Assembly (NCBI GenBank): GCA_964566025.1
Contig: CAZMHF010000001.1
Span: 39,152 to 103,151 of the forward strand
Origin: RGIG8306 sp964566025
Lineage (GTDB): Bacteria; Bacillota; Clostridia; Lachnospirales; Lachnospiraceae
Direction of reading: 5' to 3'
Length of the DNA: 64,000 nucleotides
Shown: piece after piece, positions 43,250-52,774 of the stretch
Layout of the letters: the number at the start of each line of letters is the position of its first letter
How positions within the stretch are numbered: the stretch's first letter is position 1
Position numbers and translations under genes: made by a program
Notes under the pieces: model-generated
Told to the model about the DNA's origin: nothing
The model's database searches: none
The model's input: the letters and a program-made list of their open reading frames with translations, nothing else

Positions 43250-44100
43250 TCTATCTCCTGTTTCATAAATTCTTTAATTTGAGCAATATGTTCTACGGCA
43301 AAATCATAGCCACTTTGATAATAGTCAAACAACTCCTTCTCTGGTGTATTAAGACGCTTGATGGAAGGAAGTGTTGGTCGAATAACATAGGCAAGACCTT
43401 TTTCTTCTAGCTTTTTCACTAGAGCAAGCGAACGATTATATTCGAGATGCCTACAATGTATACGACGAACAAGATACGGATATTTTTTATATAAAACAAT
43501 CGCCAACTTCTCCATCACTTGGTTGCGCTCTTTTATAAATCCTTCTGGTTGCGTAAGAATAATGATGTGTTTTTTGTTTCCTTGCTTAATGGAGCGCGCA
43601 ACTGGAATGGAATCGGCAATACCGCCATCAAAATAAGGCATACCATTTATCTCAACAGGTTGACAGTAAAAAGGCATCGTGCTAGATGCTTTACAATATA
43701 AATAAAGCATCTCCTTATCATCCTTAGCCTCCATATATTCTGCTTTTCCCGTAATGCAATTTGTCACAACCAATTCGCATTTTGAAGGGGATGCAAAATA
43801 GGTATCATAATCAAATGGAAATAATCGTTCAGGATAATCAACAAATAATTCCGTCATATTCAATAATTCTTTATCTCGTAAAATATAAGAATAATCCTTT
43901 AACATTTTTTTAGGATTGTACGAAAACACATCCAAGGTTCTTCCTTGTTGTTTTGAAAGAAAATCAATTGCATTACACGCTCCTGCGGAAACACCAACAA
44001 CATAATCAAAAAACAATTCTTCTTCTAAGAATTTGTCTAATACGCCACCAGTGAAAACACCACGATTGCCGCCACCTTCTAATACTAAACCAATACTCAT
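43246..44100 (-). CDS. Patatin-like phospholipase (RssA/YjjU-type)
   Basis: A 284-residue serine acyl hydrolase. The oxyanion loop is GGGNRGVFTGG near 9-19, the nucleophile lies in GVSAG near 39-43 and the catalytic Asp in DGGIADSIPV near 159-168, giving the Ser-Asp dyad of patatins. No signal peptide. The substrate is unknown, though lipid ester hydrolysis is expected. It follows the unknown 401-residue gene by 14 bases. Confidence 0.9.
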   Translation of the reverse strand: MSIGLVLEGGGNRGVFTGGVLDKFLEEELFFDYVVGVSAGACNAIDFLSKQQGRTLDVFSYNPKKMLKDYSYILRDKELLNMTELFVDYPERLFPFDYDTYFASPSKCELVVTNCITGKAEYMEAKDDKEMLYLYCKASSTMPFYCQPVEINGMPYFDGGIADSIPVARSIKQGNKKHIIILTQPEGFIKERNQVMEKLAIVLYKKYPYLVRRIHCRHLEYNRSLALVKKLEEKGLAYVIRPTLPSIKRLNTPEKELFDYYQSGYDFAVEHIAQIKEFMKQEIE

Positions 44101-44114
44101 TGTATAACACTCCT

Positions 44115-45320
44115 TTATTTATCGTACTGAACAAACATATAAAAAGCATCTTTTTTATTTCGGATGCACTGCACAGAGGTGCCTTTTCCGTAGTTTAAAA
44201 ACTGCATTTTAGGATATCGATAGATCTCATAGATTGGTGTTATTTTTTTTGTGAATCTCTTTTTCCTATTAATGTGTGTAATAATAAGATCAAATTCTGT
44301 TGCACAAATTTCAGTATTGGCAATAAAGCGTACGTCGGTCGTGTTCGTGCTTAAGTTATACAATTCAACATAATCATTATTATTAACAATGTAAGGATTC
44401 TTTTTTAGAATTAATGCTTGCGCATGTTCATTTGTTTTTGCATAAGATTGATTAATGCACGAAAAAACCTCTTTCGTGAGAAAGTTATAATAACATACTT
44501 CTTCATGCAATGTATCGCGGTTGATTTTTGAATAAATCAAATACGTTCCTTTTCTTTTTAAGTAAGCAATGGTATTTTCAAAATAGGACTGATCAATGAT
44601 TTCCATCGTAAAATTGCGTGTTGGTACTGTAATTTCAGAAATAAATTGCGTGATTGAAATAAGACATACTGTTTCAATCGGAGCATCTGCTTTTGTTAAT
44701 GTTTCAAATCGGTCTTTAACATGCAATGAAAACCCTTGTTTGAGCGCACATACATTATTCGTAATTGGTATCATATCATCAATACCATGCTTTAAAAATG
44801 CATTGTCAACAATATCGTATTGGATTTTGTCATGTACATCGTATAAAAACTTTTCAAATGCAAGAAAATCCTCACAGGTTTGCGGATAATTTTCAACTAG
44901 TCGCGCAAATTGAACATAAATATATGTCTCATTCAAAATAAATATCTTTAGTTGTTTGTGTTTTTTATATTTTACAATATCATCGATAAAAGAAAAAATA
45001 ATCACATTTGTGTTTTCATAAATATCATATGCGTGTAAATTAATCATCATCTCGCCATGATTTTGTGTTTTTGTAATACTAAAAAAATACACTAGATTCT
45101 TTTGTTTTTCGCCGAATTTTAATTCACCCACATTATATTTTGGTATTTCTGGGGCGATCTCAGTTCTTTGATTTGTATCTACTTGATAAAGAAACATACG
45201 TACTTTAGAAAAAGGTGCTTTTGATTCAGGGTTATGAATTTTTTGAACACTTAGCACATTATCCTTTTCTAAACCGATACATTTTTCATCGGATGCAATT
45301 TTAATTATACGAATATCCAC
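44115..45320 (-). CDS. Unknown 401-residue protein, probably beta-rich
   Basis: I do not recognise this protein. It has no signal peptide, membrane helix or cysteine motif, and many alternating hydrophobic strands (LKIFILNETYIYVQF near 119-133, GTYLIYSKINRD near 256-267, VEYNLSTNT-like turns near 320) that suggest a beta-propeller-like or beta-rich fold. It is read between proB and the patatin gene with short gaps (29 and 14 bases), RBS AAAGG upstream. A WD- or kelch-like sensor is a guess only. Confidence 0.75.
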   Translation of the reverse strand: MDIRIIKIASDEKCIGLEKDNVLSVQKIHNPESKAPFSKVRMFLYQVDTNQRTEIAPEIPKYNVGELKFGEKQKNLVYFFSITKTQNHGEMMINLHAYDIYENTNVIIFSFIDDIVKYKKHKQLKIFILNETYIYVQFARLVENYPQTCEDFLAFEKFLYDVHDKIQYDIVDNAFLKHGIDDMIPITNNVCALKQGFSLHVKDRFETLTKADAPIETVCLISITQFISEITVPTRNFTMEIIDQSYFENTIAYLKRKGTYLIYSKINRDTLHEEVCYYNFLTKEVFSCINQSYAKTNEHAQALILKKNPYIVNNNDYVELYNLSTNTTDVRFIANTEICATEFDLIITHINRKKRFTKKITPIYEIYRYPKMQFLNYGKGTSVQCIRNKKDAFYMFVQYDK

Positions 45321-45349
45321 AATAAGGTATCCTTTCTATCAGCAATTTA

Positions 45350-46198
45350 CTAATCTATCAAACAGCTTACTAAGTCAAAATCCTCTGATTCTTGTTTTAA
45401 TAAAACCGTTCCTACTTCTTTTCCTTCAATAATATCAAAAATAATGTCTACATTATCACTATTACAAATCACCATGTCAGCACCTGCATTGGTAGCAATT
45501 TGAGCCGCTTCCAATTTTGCCTTCATACCTCCTGTACCAATCGCACTTGAAGATGTGTTTTTGCCCATACCAAATAATTCTGGTGTCACTTTTTCAACGA
45601 CTGAAATAAATTTTGCATCGGGGTTTGTATGAGGATCATCTGAATATAATCCATCAATATCCGATAATAGTATGAGTAAATCGGCATGTATTAAGCTTGA
45701 CACAATAGCCGATAAGCGATCATTATCACCAAACGTGTCTTCAATTTCATAAGTAGAAATCGTATCGTTTTCATTTACAATTGGGATTGCTCCTAGCTTA
45801 AATAATTCGTCAAATGTATTAAATGCCAAACTTTTATTTAATCCATTTAGCAATGTGTTTTTTGTCAATAAAATTTGTGCAGCGACTTGATTATAGGTTG
45901 CAAACATTTTTTCGTACACGCGCATCAATTTTGCTTGTCCAATAGCAGCCAAGGCTTGTTTTTCACCAATCGTTCTTGGCGCAAGATTCATAGCTTTTCT
46001 ACCAACTGCGATAGCACCCGAAGAAACTAATACAACATCAATTCCCTTGCTATGGATATCGCTTAAAACACGCGTTAAATGATCTAATTTCGAATAATTG
46101 ATATTACCCGTTTCCTTGTGTGTCAAAGATGAAGATCCTATTTTCACAACAATGCGTTTTTTATGTTTAAACGTTTCTCTATGATTCACAACAAACAT
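45350..46198 (-). CDS. proB: Glutamate 5-kinase ProB, without PUA domain
   Basis: ProB phosphorylates glutamate, the first step of proline synthesis. The 282-residue protein has the amino-acid kinase core (VVKIGSSSLTH near 18-28, VSSGAIAVGRKAM near 58-70, NENDTIST near 143-150, GGMKAKLEAA near 219-228). The C-terminal PUA domain of E. coli-type enzymes (about 367 residues) is absent, as in many Clostridia. proA is not next to it. RBS TAGGAG upstream. Confidence 0.94.
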   Translation of the reverse strand: MFVVNHRETFKHKKRIVVKIGSSSLTHKETGNINYSKLDHLTRVLSDIHSKGIDVVLVSSGAIAVGRKAMNLAPRTIGEKQALAAIGQAKLMRVYEKMFATYNQVAAQILLTKNTLLNGLNKSLAFNTFDELFKLGAIPIVNENDTISTYEIEDTFGDNDRLSAIVSSLIHADLLILLSDIDGLYSDDPHTNPDAKFISVVEKVTPELFGMGKNTSSSAIGTGGMKAKLEAAQIATNAGADMVICNSDNVDIIFDIIEGKEVGTVLLKQESEDFDLVSCLID

Positions 46199-46229
46199 CT
46201 CCTAATTAAAATAATCTACTCTCTAAATA

Positions 46230-47831
46230 CTACAACAAATCGCGGTATTTTTCAATAATGAGTTTTGATAGTCTAAGTCCATCACAAGCTGCCGACATGA
46301 TCCCGCCTGCATAACCAGCACCCTCTCCACATGGATACAAGCCACGTATATTTGACTCACCATCATCACTTCGATTAATTCGAATTGGTGAGGAAGTCCT
46401 ACTTTCGATTCCAGCAAAACAAGCTTCTGGATTATCAAATCCATTAATGCGCTGTCCAAAATGTTCCATCGCTTCACGAATTGACTCCATAATAAAGGTT
46501 GGAAATGCGTGATACAAATCACAGGCTTCATACTCTCCCTTAATACACAATGGATATGAAAATGGTTCTTTTGTTGGTATGTGATTTGCAAAAGATTCGT
46601 AGGATTGAATTGGAATCTTTCCTTTTGCCAAATCAAATGCCACTTCTTCTAATTTCTCTTGAAAAATCATTCCATCTAACGGAGAGTTTTTAAAATAATC
46701 CTCTGGCTTTATCGTAACAACAAGTGCAGAATTAGCACATTGGCTATCACGCTTATAATTGCTCATTCCATTGACTGCCAGCTTTCCTGCTTGCGAGGAT
46801 GCATTGACAACATAACCACCAGGACACATACAAAACGAATATACGCCTCGATTGCTTTCCTTAGTTGTGTAAGTCACCTTGTATTCAGCAGCCTTATCAA
46901 TTGGACTATTTTCCGTACCAAATTGTGCTTGATTAATGATGTTTTGTGGATGAACAATTCGAAGTCCAACAGCAAATGCTTTTGGCTCCATCGCAATTCC
47001 TCTATTGGCTAATTGACGAATTGTGTCGCGGGCGCTATGACCTATTGCCAAAACAACCTGTTCTGATTCGATAGTTTCCTCATGATTAACCACAACTCCA
47101 GAAATCACATTATTTTGAATGATAAAATCCGTTACACATGCACCAAAACGAACCGTTCCACCCATTTCAATAATATGTTCTCGAATATTCTTAACAACCG
47201 TTTTTAGTTTATCTGTTCCAATATGAGGTTTGTTATCGTATAAAATTTCTTCTGGTGCGCCATGCTCCACGAATAGTTTTAAAATATATTCAATGATAAT
47301 CGAACGGTTTTTAATCGAGGTGTTTAGCTTTCCATCTGAAAAAGTGCCTGCTCCTCCTTCGCCAAATTGAACATTTGATTCACCATTCAAAATACCTGTT
47401 TCCCAAAATTCTTGAACATCCCTACTACGTTTATCAACATCTTCGCCTCTTTCTAATATAATTGGCGAAAGACCAGCCTTAGCAAATGCATAGCCTAGCA
47501 TTAGACCTGCTGGACCAAAACCGATAACGATAGGTGGCTTTTTAATTTCTTTATTAATTGGCGCTGGTTCCTTATAAAAAATATCGACCACCTTTGACAC
47601 CTGTGGATTTCGATGACTATTTTTTTTAAACCATCGCTCTTCGTCTTTCATTTCAAAAGCCACTTCATATACATAAAAAAGATTTGGTTTTTTTCGCGCA
47701 TCTAATGATTTCTTTTTTATATATAGTGCTTTAATTTCTTTTTTTGAAATCCCTGTTGCTTTTGTGATTTTCAAAACCAACTCATTTTCAGTATGCTTAA
47801 CTGGTAGTATGACGTTCTTAATTAATAGCAT
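46230..47831 (-). CDS. FAD-dependent dehydrogenase, COG2509-like
   Basis: A 533-residue flavoprotein with an N-terminal basic domain (residues about 1-95, GISKKEIKALYIKKKSLDAR) and a Rossmann FAD site VIGFGPAGLMLGYAFAKAGLSPIILERG near 102-129, and the closing PCGEGAGYAGGIMSAACDG near 501-519. It belongs to the group of uncharacterised FAD/NAD(P)-dependent dehydrogenases. It starts one base before the end of the next flavoprotein gene. Redox partner and substrate are unknown. Confidence 0.88.
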   Translation of the reverse strand: MLLIKNVILPVKHTENELVLKITKATGISKKEIKALYIKKKSLDARKKPNLFYVYEVAFEMKDEERWFKKNSHRNPQVSKVVDIFYKEPAPINKEIKKPPIVIGFGPAGLMLGYAFAKAGLSPIILERGEDVDKRSRDVQEFWETGILNGESNVQFGEGGAGTFSDGKLNTSIKNRSIIIEYILKLFVEHGAPEEILYDNKPHIGTDKLKTVVKNIREHIIEMGGTVRFGACVTDFIIQNNVISGVVVNHEETIESEQVVLAIGHSARDTIRQLANRGIAMEPKAFAVGLRIVHPQNIINQAQFGTENSPIDKAAEYKVTYTTKESNRGVYSFCMCPGGYVVNASSQAGKLAVNGMSNYKRDSQCANSALVVTIKPEDYFKNSPLDGMIFQEKLEEVAFDLAKGKIPIQSYESFANHIPTKEPFSYPLCIKGEYEACDLYHAFPTFIMESIREAMEHFGQRINGFDNPEACFAGIESRTSSPIRINRSDDGESNIRGLYPCGEGAGYAGGIMSAACDGLRLSKLIIEKYRDLL

Positions 47832-49058
47832 TTAACTCTCCTTCATAGCCATTCCGGCTAAATATCCCGTTGTAAATGCCCATTGTAAATTATAGCCACC
47901 ACAATCTCCATTAACATCTAGCAATTCGCCTGCTAAATATAGATTCGGGTAGCTTTGACATTCCATTGTTTTAGTGTTGATTTCTGATAAATCCACACCA
48001 CCTCTGCTTACTTGCGAAAACTCAAAATCTTTTGTTCCGTATGGAATCATTTCGTACGTTTTAATAGCATGAAGAATTTTCTCGATTTCCTCTTTTGAAA
48101 TATTCTTTATTTTTTTATTTCCATCAATACAAAGCTTATCTAATAATGCTTTGACTAATTTTGCATTTAATAAATTACTAAGGAGCGTCTCGATTGTTTT
48201 ATATTCATGCTGCTTTATGGCAAAGTCTATATAGCTATATAAATCATCAAAGCTCATAGATGGCATAAAATCAACTTGAATAATGCTATGCTTATTTGTT
48301 AGGAGTGCTTCACTAACATGGTGGCTGATATTGAATATGACAATACCACTTATTCCATACTCCGTAAGCTGAACTTCGCCTCTTTCATCGTAATTAATTT
48401 GATCCGATTTTATTCGAACAACTGCTTCGGTACGGACACCACTCCATTTTTTCGTAATAGCGTCTTGTAACATAATTGCCGTAAGTGCGGGCAATGGTTT
48501 GTGTGTCGCTAATTTTATCGTTTGAGCAATTTCTAAGCAGCTTCCATCGTTGCCCATATGCTCTCCCGACAATAATCCACCTGTCAGTAGAACCTTGTCT
48601 GCTACAAAAATTCTTTTATCTAAAGTCGTAATCACATAGTTTTTTTTATCTTTTTCATAATATATATCGCTTACATGTGTATTAAACTCAAATTTCACAC
48701 GTTTTGATAAGGCTTTTTCATACATCGCACTAACAACAGAAGAAGCTTGGTTTGATTTTGGATAGGCATAATCTCCTCGATAAGAAAAGAGAATGCCTAG
48801 ATTATTGAAGATTTCTTCGTATTTATCAATCGATACTTGTTCGATTATCGCTGTCATGCTATCAGGCGCATTCGTATGAAAATGTGTCAATGATTGATCT
48901 TTATTAATCAAATTACATCGACCATTTCCTGTTGCATAGAGTTTTTTTCCAGCTTTATTGTTGTGTTCAAGCACCGTAATACAATTTGATGATTCGCTTG
49001 CTATTACACTTGCCATTAATCCAGCGGCTCCTGCTCCAATTATGATAATCTGTTCCAC
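47832..49058 (-). CDS. HI0933/BaiN-family flavoprotein
   Basis: A 408-residue FAD-binding protein of the HI0933 family (aminoacetone oxidase/BaiN-like). FAD contact IIGAGAAGLMASVIASES near 5-22, GNGRCNLIN near 45-53 and the closing ELLDVNGDCGGYNLQWAFTTGYLAG near 377-401 are conserved. The physiological substrate is not settled for the family. It stands directly before another flavoprotein, so the two may act together, which is inference. Confidence 0.92.
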   Translation of the reverse strand: MEQIIIIGAGAAGLMASVIASESSNCITVLEHNNKAGKKLYATGNGRCNLINKDQSLTHFHTNAPDSMTAIIEQVSIDKYEEIFNNLGILFSYRGDYAYPKSNQASSVVSAMYEKALSKRVKFEFNTHVSDIYYEKDKKNYVITTLDKRIFVADKVLLTGGLLSGEHMGNDGSCLEIAQTIKLATHKPLPALTAIMLQDAITKKWSGVRTEAVVRIKSDQINYDERGEVQLTEYGISGIVIFNISHHVSEALLTNKHSIIQVDFMPSMSFDDLYSYIDFAIKQHEYKTIETLLSNLLNAKLVKALLDKLCIDGNKKIKNISKEEIEKILHAIKTYEMIPYGTKDFEFSQVSRGGVDLSEINTKTMECQSYPNLYLAGELLDVNGDCGGYNLQWAFTTGYLAGMAMKES

Positions 49059-49084
49059 AAATTGCTCCTATCTACTTAACTACC

Positions 49085-50758
49085 TTATAACAAATGCATT
49101 TTCGTGCAAAATCGCACAAGTTTTCTACCAAAAGGTAATTCATATAAGTCACTCTCATCTAATACATTAAATATCATCAACACAATAAAATAACTTATTA
49201 TTCCCATTAAAATTGCCATAGCAATCGCAATAGAAACAGCTACTCGTTCAGAAAAAATATTGATTAACATGGATGAGACAACTTTTTCTATAACATATAC
49301 AATCAGTCCCATAACCCCTGCACAAATGGTTGGTAATACATAATTTTTAATAACATTTGTTTTGTAGCGTGTTCGTTTAACAAAATATAAAGAATTCAGT
49401 GCAGTCACAATACCCGAAAATGTAATATAAGAAATAATGACGGCATAGATTTTTAGATTTGTGAGATATAATAAACCATATAATAATATAACATGAACAA
49501 CCAAAGCAATAATCGTATTAATCACTGGAACCATCAAACGATTAATTCCCTGCAAAATAGCATTTGTAACTGTAGATAAGGAGAAAAATACAACACAAAC
49601 AGAACCAACTAGCAACATTTTCGCAGCTTCTAAATTTGTATCGTAAGGAAATAACACTTGAATAATTGGCTTTGAAATAACCGCCAATCCTATTGTTGAA
49701 GGAATTGCCACAATATAAGTAAATCGAATAGCAGTCGACATTTTTTGATACACGACACCTGTGTTTTTTGCTGCATATGATGCTGTTAAAGATGGCATCA
49801 ATGAAGCAGCAAGCGCTGATGCAATGGATACAGGCAGTGTTGTTAATAAAATAAATTCCGAACTATACACGCCCCATGTGTCTAAATATTGTTGGTCCAT
49901 GCCTTTACTAACCATAAAAGAACCGAATGCACGTGTATCAATAATTGAAATAATATTATACAACACTGTACACATAATGATTGGTAAAATCGTGACAAAA
50001 ATGCTTCGATAAATTGAAGAATAGGATTTATATTGATAACTTCTTTCATTAGAAATCATCTTATTTAAACCTGTTTTTGCTTTTGAATAAACAATCATAA
50101 TAAATAGCAATGCGACTAGAGCACCAATTCCTGTTCCAATAACACCACCTGTCGCACCAAGTGCTGGCGCAAATTCTGCTGATTGTGTTACGCGATCCGT
50201 TTTAAACCCTAGATTGAATAATGCATAGGCAAAAACAACGCTGAAAATGGCATTGGCAATTTGCTCTATAATTTGTGAAATCGCTGTTGGAAGCATATTA
50301 TTAAAGCCTTGGAAAAATCCTCGAAATACGCCTAAGAAGGATACTAAAAATACCGTAGGTGCTAATACCTTAATCGCATAAGTGGCAAGTGGCATCTTTA
50401 TGAAATCTGCAATTCTATCGGCACCAAAATACATAAGCGCACTAAAAAATCCTCCTGAAATAAAAGCGACAACCATTGAAGATAGCATGATTCGTTTTAC
50501 ATTGGTGAATTTTCTGCGTGATGCTTGAAAAGAAACTAATTTTGATACAGCAACTGGCAATCCAAAAGACGATAAAATCAAAACAAGTGAGTAAATATGA
50601 TATGCATTTGAATAATACGCATTTCCTGTTTTACCAAGAATATTGTTCATCGGTATTCGATAAATCACACCAATTATGCGTACAAAAATAGTCGCAAACG
50701 CTAATATACTACCTTGTTTTACAAAACTATTCGAACGTTTTTCCTTTGTCTGTTCCAT
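49085..50758 (-). CDS. MATE-superfamily flippase (SpoVB/MurJ-like)
   Basis: A protein of about 557 residues with about 14 membrane helices. The start GSILAFATIFVRIIGVIYRIPMNNILG and GFGLPVAVSKLVS-like helix two (SSFGLPVAVSKLVSFQ) are typical of the polysaccharide-transport/SpoVB group that flips lipid-linked cell-wall precursors. Substrate, lipid II or another polyprenyl-sugar, cannot be told. AAAGGG favours ATG 50758 over 50764. It follows ybeY. Confidence 0.9.
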   Translation of the reverse strand: MEQTKEKRSNSFVKQGSILAFATIFVRIIGVIYRIPMNNILGKTGNAYYSNAYHIYSLVLILSSFGLPVAVSKLVSFQASRRKFTNVKRIMLSSMVVAFISGGFFSALMYFGADRIADFIKMPLATYAIKVLAPTVFLVSFLGVFRGFFQGFNNMLPTAISQIIEQIANAIFSVVFAYALFNLGFKTDRVTQSAEFAPALGATGGVIGTGIGALVALLFIMIVYSKAKTGLNKMISNERSYQYKSYSSIYRSIFVTILPIIMCTVLYNIISIIDTRAFGSFMVSKGMDQQYLDTWGVYSSEFILLTTLPVSIASALAASLMPSLTASYAAKNTGVVYQKMSTAIRFTYIVAIPSTIGLAVISKPIIQVLFPYDTNLEAAKMLLVGSVCVVFFSLSTVTNAILQGINRLMVPVINTIIALVVHVILLYGLLYLTNLKIYAVIISYITFSGIVTALNSLYFVKRTRYKTNVIKNYVLPTICAGVMGLIVYVIEKVVSSMLINIFSERVAVSIAIAMAILMGIISYFIVLMIFNVLDESDLYELPFGRKLVRFCTKMHLL

Positions 50759-50772
50759 GTTCATCCCTTTTC

Positions 50773-51264
50773 CTAGCGTAAAATTTCAAGTTTTTCTAAC
50801 AACTTTCGTTGTTTTTGCTCCATAATATATCTGTCTTCCTCTTCTATATGATCATAGCCAAATAAATGTAGCATGCTATGCGCAATTAGAAAGGCAAATT
50901 CTCTTAATTCGCTATGTCCATAGCTTTGTGCCTGTTCTTTTACTTTGTCAATGGAAATCACCATATCACCCAATAATAATTCGCCAGTTTCTGGGTGAAA
51001 ATTCGTAATATCTTCATCAACATTTGAAAAAACAGCCGGTTCTTGGAATGTAATAAGCGGAAATGATAATACATCGGTTGGTGCATCAATATGTCTAAAC
51101 TCATAATTGACTGCTTGAATCTCTGCATTGTCGGTAATGATAAGCGCTACATCTATTTCATATGGACATTTTTCAGAATTTAGAACTTCTTCAATGACCA
51201 AAGTTGCTACTTTCTCACAATCAAATGATAACTGCTCTTCTATTTCGTATTCTATCGTAATCAT
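50773..51264 (-). CDS. ybeY: Endoribonuclease YbeY
   Basis: YbeY is a metal RNase for 16S rRNA 3' maturation and 70S quality control. The C-terminal zinc site is HSMLHLFGYDH, the three-histidine H-x3-H-x5-H pattern. ATG 51264 follows AGGTG; GTG 51270 is possible. It overlaps or abuts phoH, the usual pair. About 163 residues, normal for the family. Confidence 0.96.
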   Translation of the reverse strand: MITIEYEIEEQLSFDCEKVATLVIEEVLNSEKCPYEIDVALIITDNAEIQAVNYEFRHIDAPTDVLSFPLITFQEPAVFSNVDEDITNFHPETGELLLGDMVISIDKVKEQAQSYGHSELREFAFLIAHSMLHLFGYDHIEEEDRYIMEQKQRKLLEKLEILR

Positions 51265-51266
51265 AT

Positions 51267-52274
51267 TCACCTAATTTTTTTTGGATATGGTTTTGTGTTT
51301 TTTGGTAATGGCTTTTTACCCTTTTCCTCGTATTGCTCATATGCCTTAACAATTTTTTGCACAAGTGGATGTCTAACGACATCTGCATTTGACAAGCGCG
51401 AAATATGAATGCCTTCTACGTCCTTTAGAACTTTTAGAGCCACATCAAGTCCTGATGCTTGTCCTTCTGGCAAATCCTTTTGTGTAATATCGCCTGTCAC
51501 AATAACTTTTGAACCAAATCCAATTCGTGTCAAAAACATCTTCATCTGAGCTGGCGTTGTATTTTGGGCCTCATCTAAAATAATATACGCATTATCTAAT
51601 GTTCTACCACGCATATATGCTAATGGAGCAACTTCAATCGCCCCTTTCTCGCTGTTGTGAAGATAGCTTTCTGGTCCCATAATTTGATAAAGAGCATCAT
51701 ACAACGGTCTTAAATACGGATCAATCTTGCTTTGTAAATCACCTGGTAAAAACCCCAGTTTTTCGCCAGCTTCGATTGCTGGTCGTGTCAAAATAATGCG
51801 GTTTACTTGATTGTCTTTAAATGCTTGAATCGCCATCGCCATCGCTAAATATGTTTTTCCTGTACCAGCAGGACCTACACCAAAGACAATCATATTTTTA
51901 CGAATCGCATCGATATACTCTTTTTGACCAATTGTTTTTGGTTTTATCAGCTTACCAGTTATCGTTCGTGCAATCACGTCCTTGTCGAACTCTAATAATG
52001 TTGATTCTTTCTCAGAATAAGATAATGAAAGCGAATAATCAACTTGTTGTTCTGTGATTTCATTTCCCCTTTTTGATAATTCGATTAATGTATCAAATAC
52101 GGATTTTGCTTGTTCAATCGCTTGGACGGGCCCGATTATTTTTAGTTCACCATCTCGCGAGATAATTGTCACATGTAATGTATTTTCAATTTTTTTAATG
52201 TATGCGTCAAATTGCCCAAACACATTTTTTTGATGCTCAGGTTCAACATTGATAATCGATTGAATGATCCCCAT
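51267..52274 (-). CDS. phoH: PhoH-family ATPase (YbeZ-type)
   Basis: A 335-residue ATPase of the PhoH/YbeZ group. A KH-like N-terminal region is followed by the Walker A GPAGTGKTYLAMAMAIQ near 139-155, and ILDEAQNTTPAQMKMFLTRIG near 234-254. It is thought to be an RNA helicase-like partner of YbeY. The start lies in a 206-base gap without a clear promoter. It leads phoH-ybeY and the flippase gene. Confidence 0.95.
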   Translation of the reverse strand: MGIIQSIINVEPEHQKNVFGQFDAYIKKIENTLHVTIISRDGELKIIGPVQAIEQAKSVFDTLIELSKRGNEITEQQVDYSLSLSYSEKESTLLEFDKDVIARTITGKLIKPKTIGQKEYIDAIRKNMIVFGVGPAGTGKTYLAMAMAIQAFKDNQVNRIILTRPAIEAGEKLGFLPGDLQSKIDPYLRPLYDALYQIMGPESYLHNSEKGAIEVAPLAYMRGRTLDNAYIILDEAQNTTPAQMKMFLTRIGFGSKVIVTGDITQKDLPEGQASGLDVALKVLKDVEGIHISRLSNADVVRHPLVQKIVKAYEQYEEKGKKPLPKNTKPYPKKIR

Positions 52275-52412
52275 TAACTTTCATCCCTTTCATTCTTTGA
52301 GCCGTTTTTGCTCCTCCTATAAATATACCTTATTTATGTGAACTAGTCCATACTTTTGCTAAATTTAATCATTTTATAACGAACGCACGACTTACTTTCG
52401 TGATCAAAAATC
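52275..52412. other. Leader before phoH, no gene seen
   Basis: I see no gene here. The minus strand has a GGAGGAGC at about 52310-52317 and AAAGGG before phoH; possible -10-like words (TATAAA near 52379-52374) lack a good -35 partner, so no promoter is claimed. Confidence 0.4.
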
Positions 52413-52471
52413 TAAAAAAAGAAGTGTTAATTGAAAGATGACTTATAAATCACCAATCAATCAACACTTCT
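52413..52471 (-). terminator. Terminator after rpsU
   Basis: On the minus strand AGAAGTGTTGATTGA (52471-52457) pairs with the later TCAATTAACACTTCT (52434-52420), one mismatch, followed by a run of seven T (52419-52413). It ends the tyrS-alaS-rpsU stretch. Confidence 0.88.
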
Positions 52472-52480
52472 CATAGTTAA

Positions 52481-52657
52481 TTAATTATACTTGCGTTTTC
52501 TAGCTGCCTCAGATTTTTTCTTACGCTTAACACTAGGTTTCTCGTAATGTTCTCTTTTACGAATTTCTTGTTGGATACCAGCCTTAGCACAGTTTCTTTT
52601 AAATCTGCGTAATGCGCTATCTAACGTTTCGTTATCTTTAACAATTACATTTGACAT
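52481..52657 (-). CDS. rpsU: 30S ribosomal protein S21
   Basis: The 58-residue basic protein has the family sequence SNVIVKDNETLDSALRRFK and ends KKKSEAARKRKYN. ATG 52657 is preceded by GGAGGGAGG; the 22 upstream codons in frame have no support. It has its own promoter and terminator, so it is a single gene. Confidence 0.97.
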   Translation of the reverse strand: MSNVIVKDNETLDSALRRFKRNCAKAGIQQEIRKREHYEKPSVKRKKKSEAARKRKYN

Positions 52658-52728
52658 GGTTCTCGACCTCCCTCCAGTTGTGGACTTGTGCAAATACAAC
52701 TTGAGTAGGTATTTTTCGCACACGAATT

Positions 52729-52756
52729 ATTATAGCACATATTTTTGTTTCGTCAA
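52729..52756 (-). promoter_or_regulatory. rpsU promoter
   Basis: On the minus strand TTGACG (52751-52756) and TATAAT (52729-52734) are 16 bases apart, in the gap after alaS, giving a leader of about 65 bases before S21. Confidence 0.82.
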
Positions 52757-52774
52757 TCACTTTTTAAAAATATC

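Noticed and set aside
46223..46636. Open frame of 137 codons on the minus strand inside the flavoprotein gene
   Set aside because: It is an out-of-frame shadow of the well-supported flavoprotein at 46230-47831 and starts without a ribosome site.
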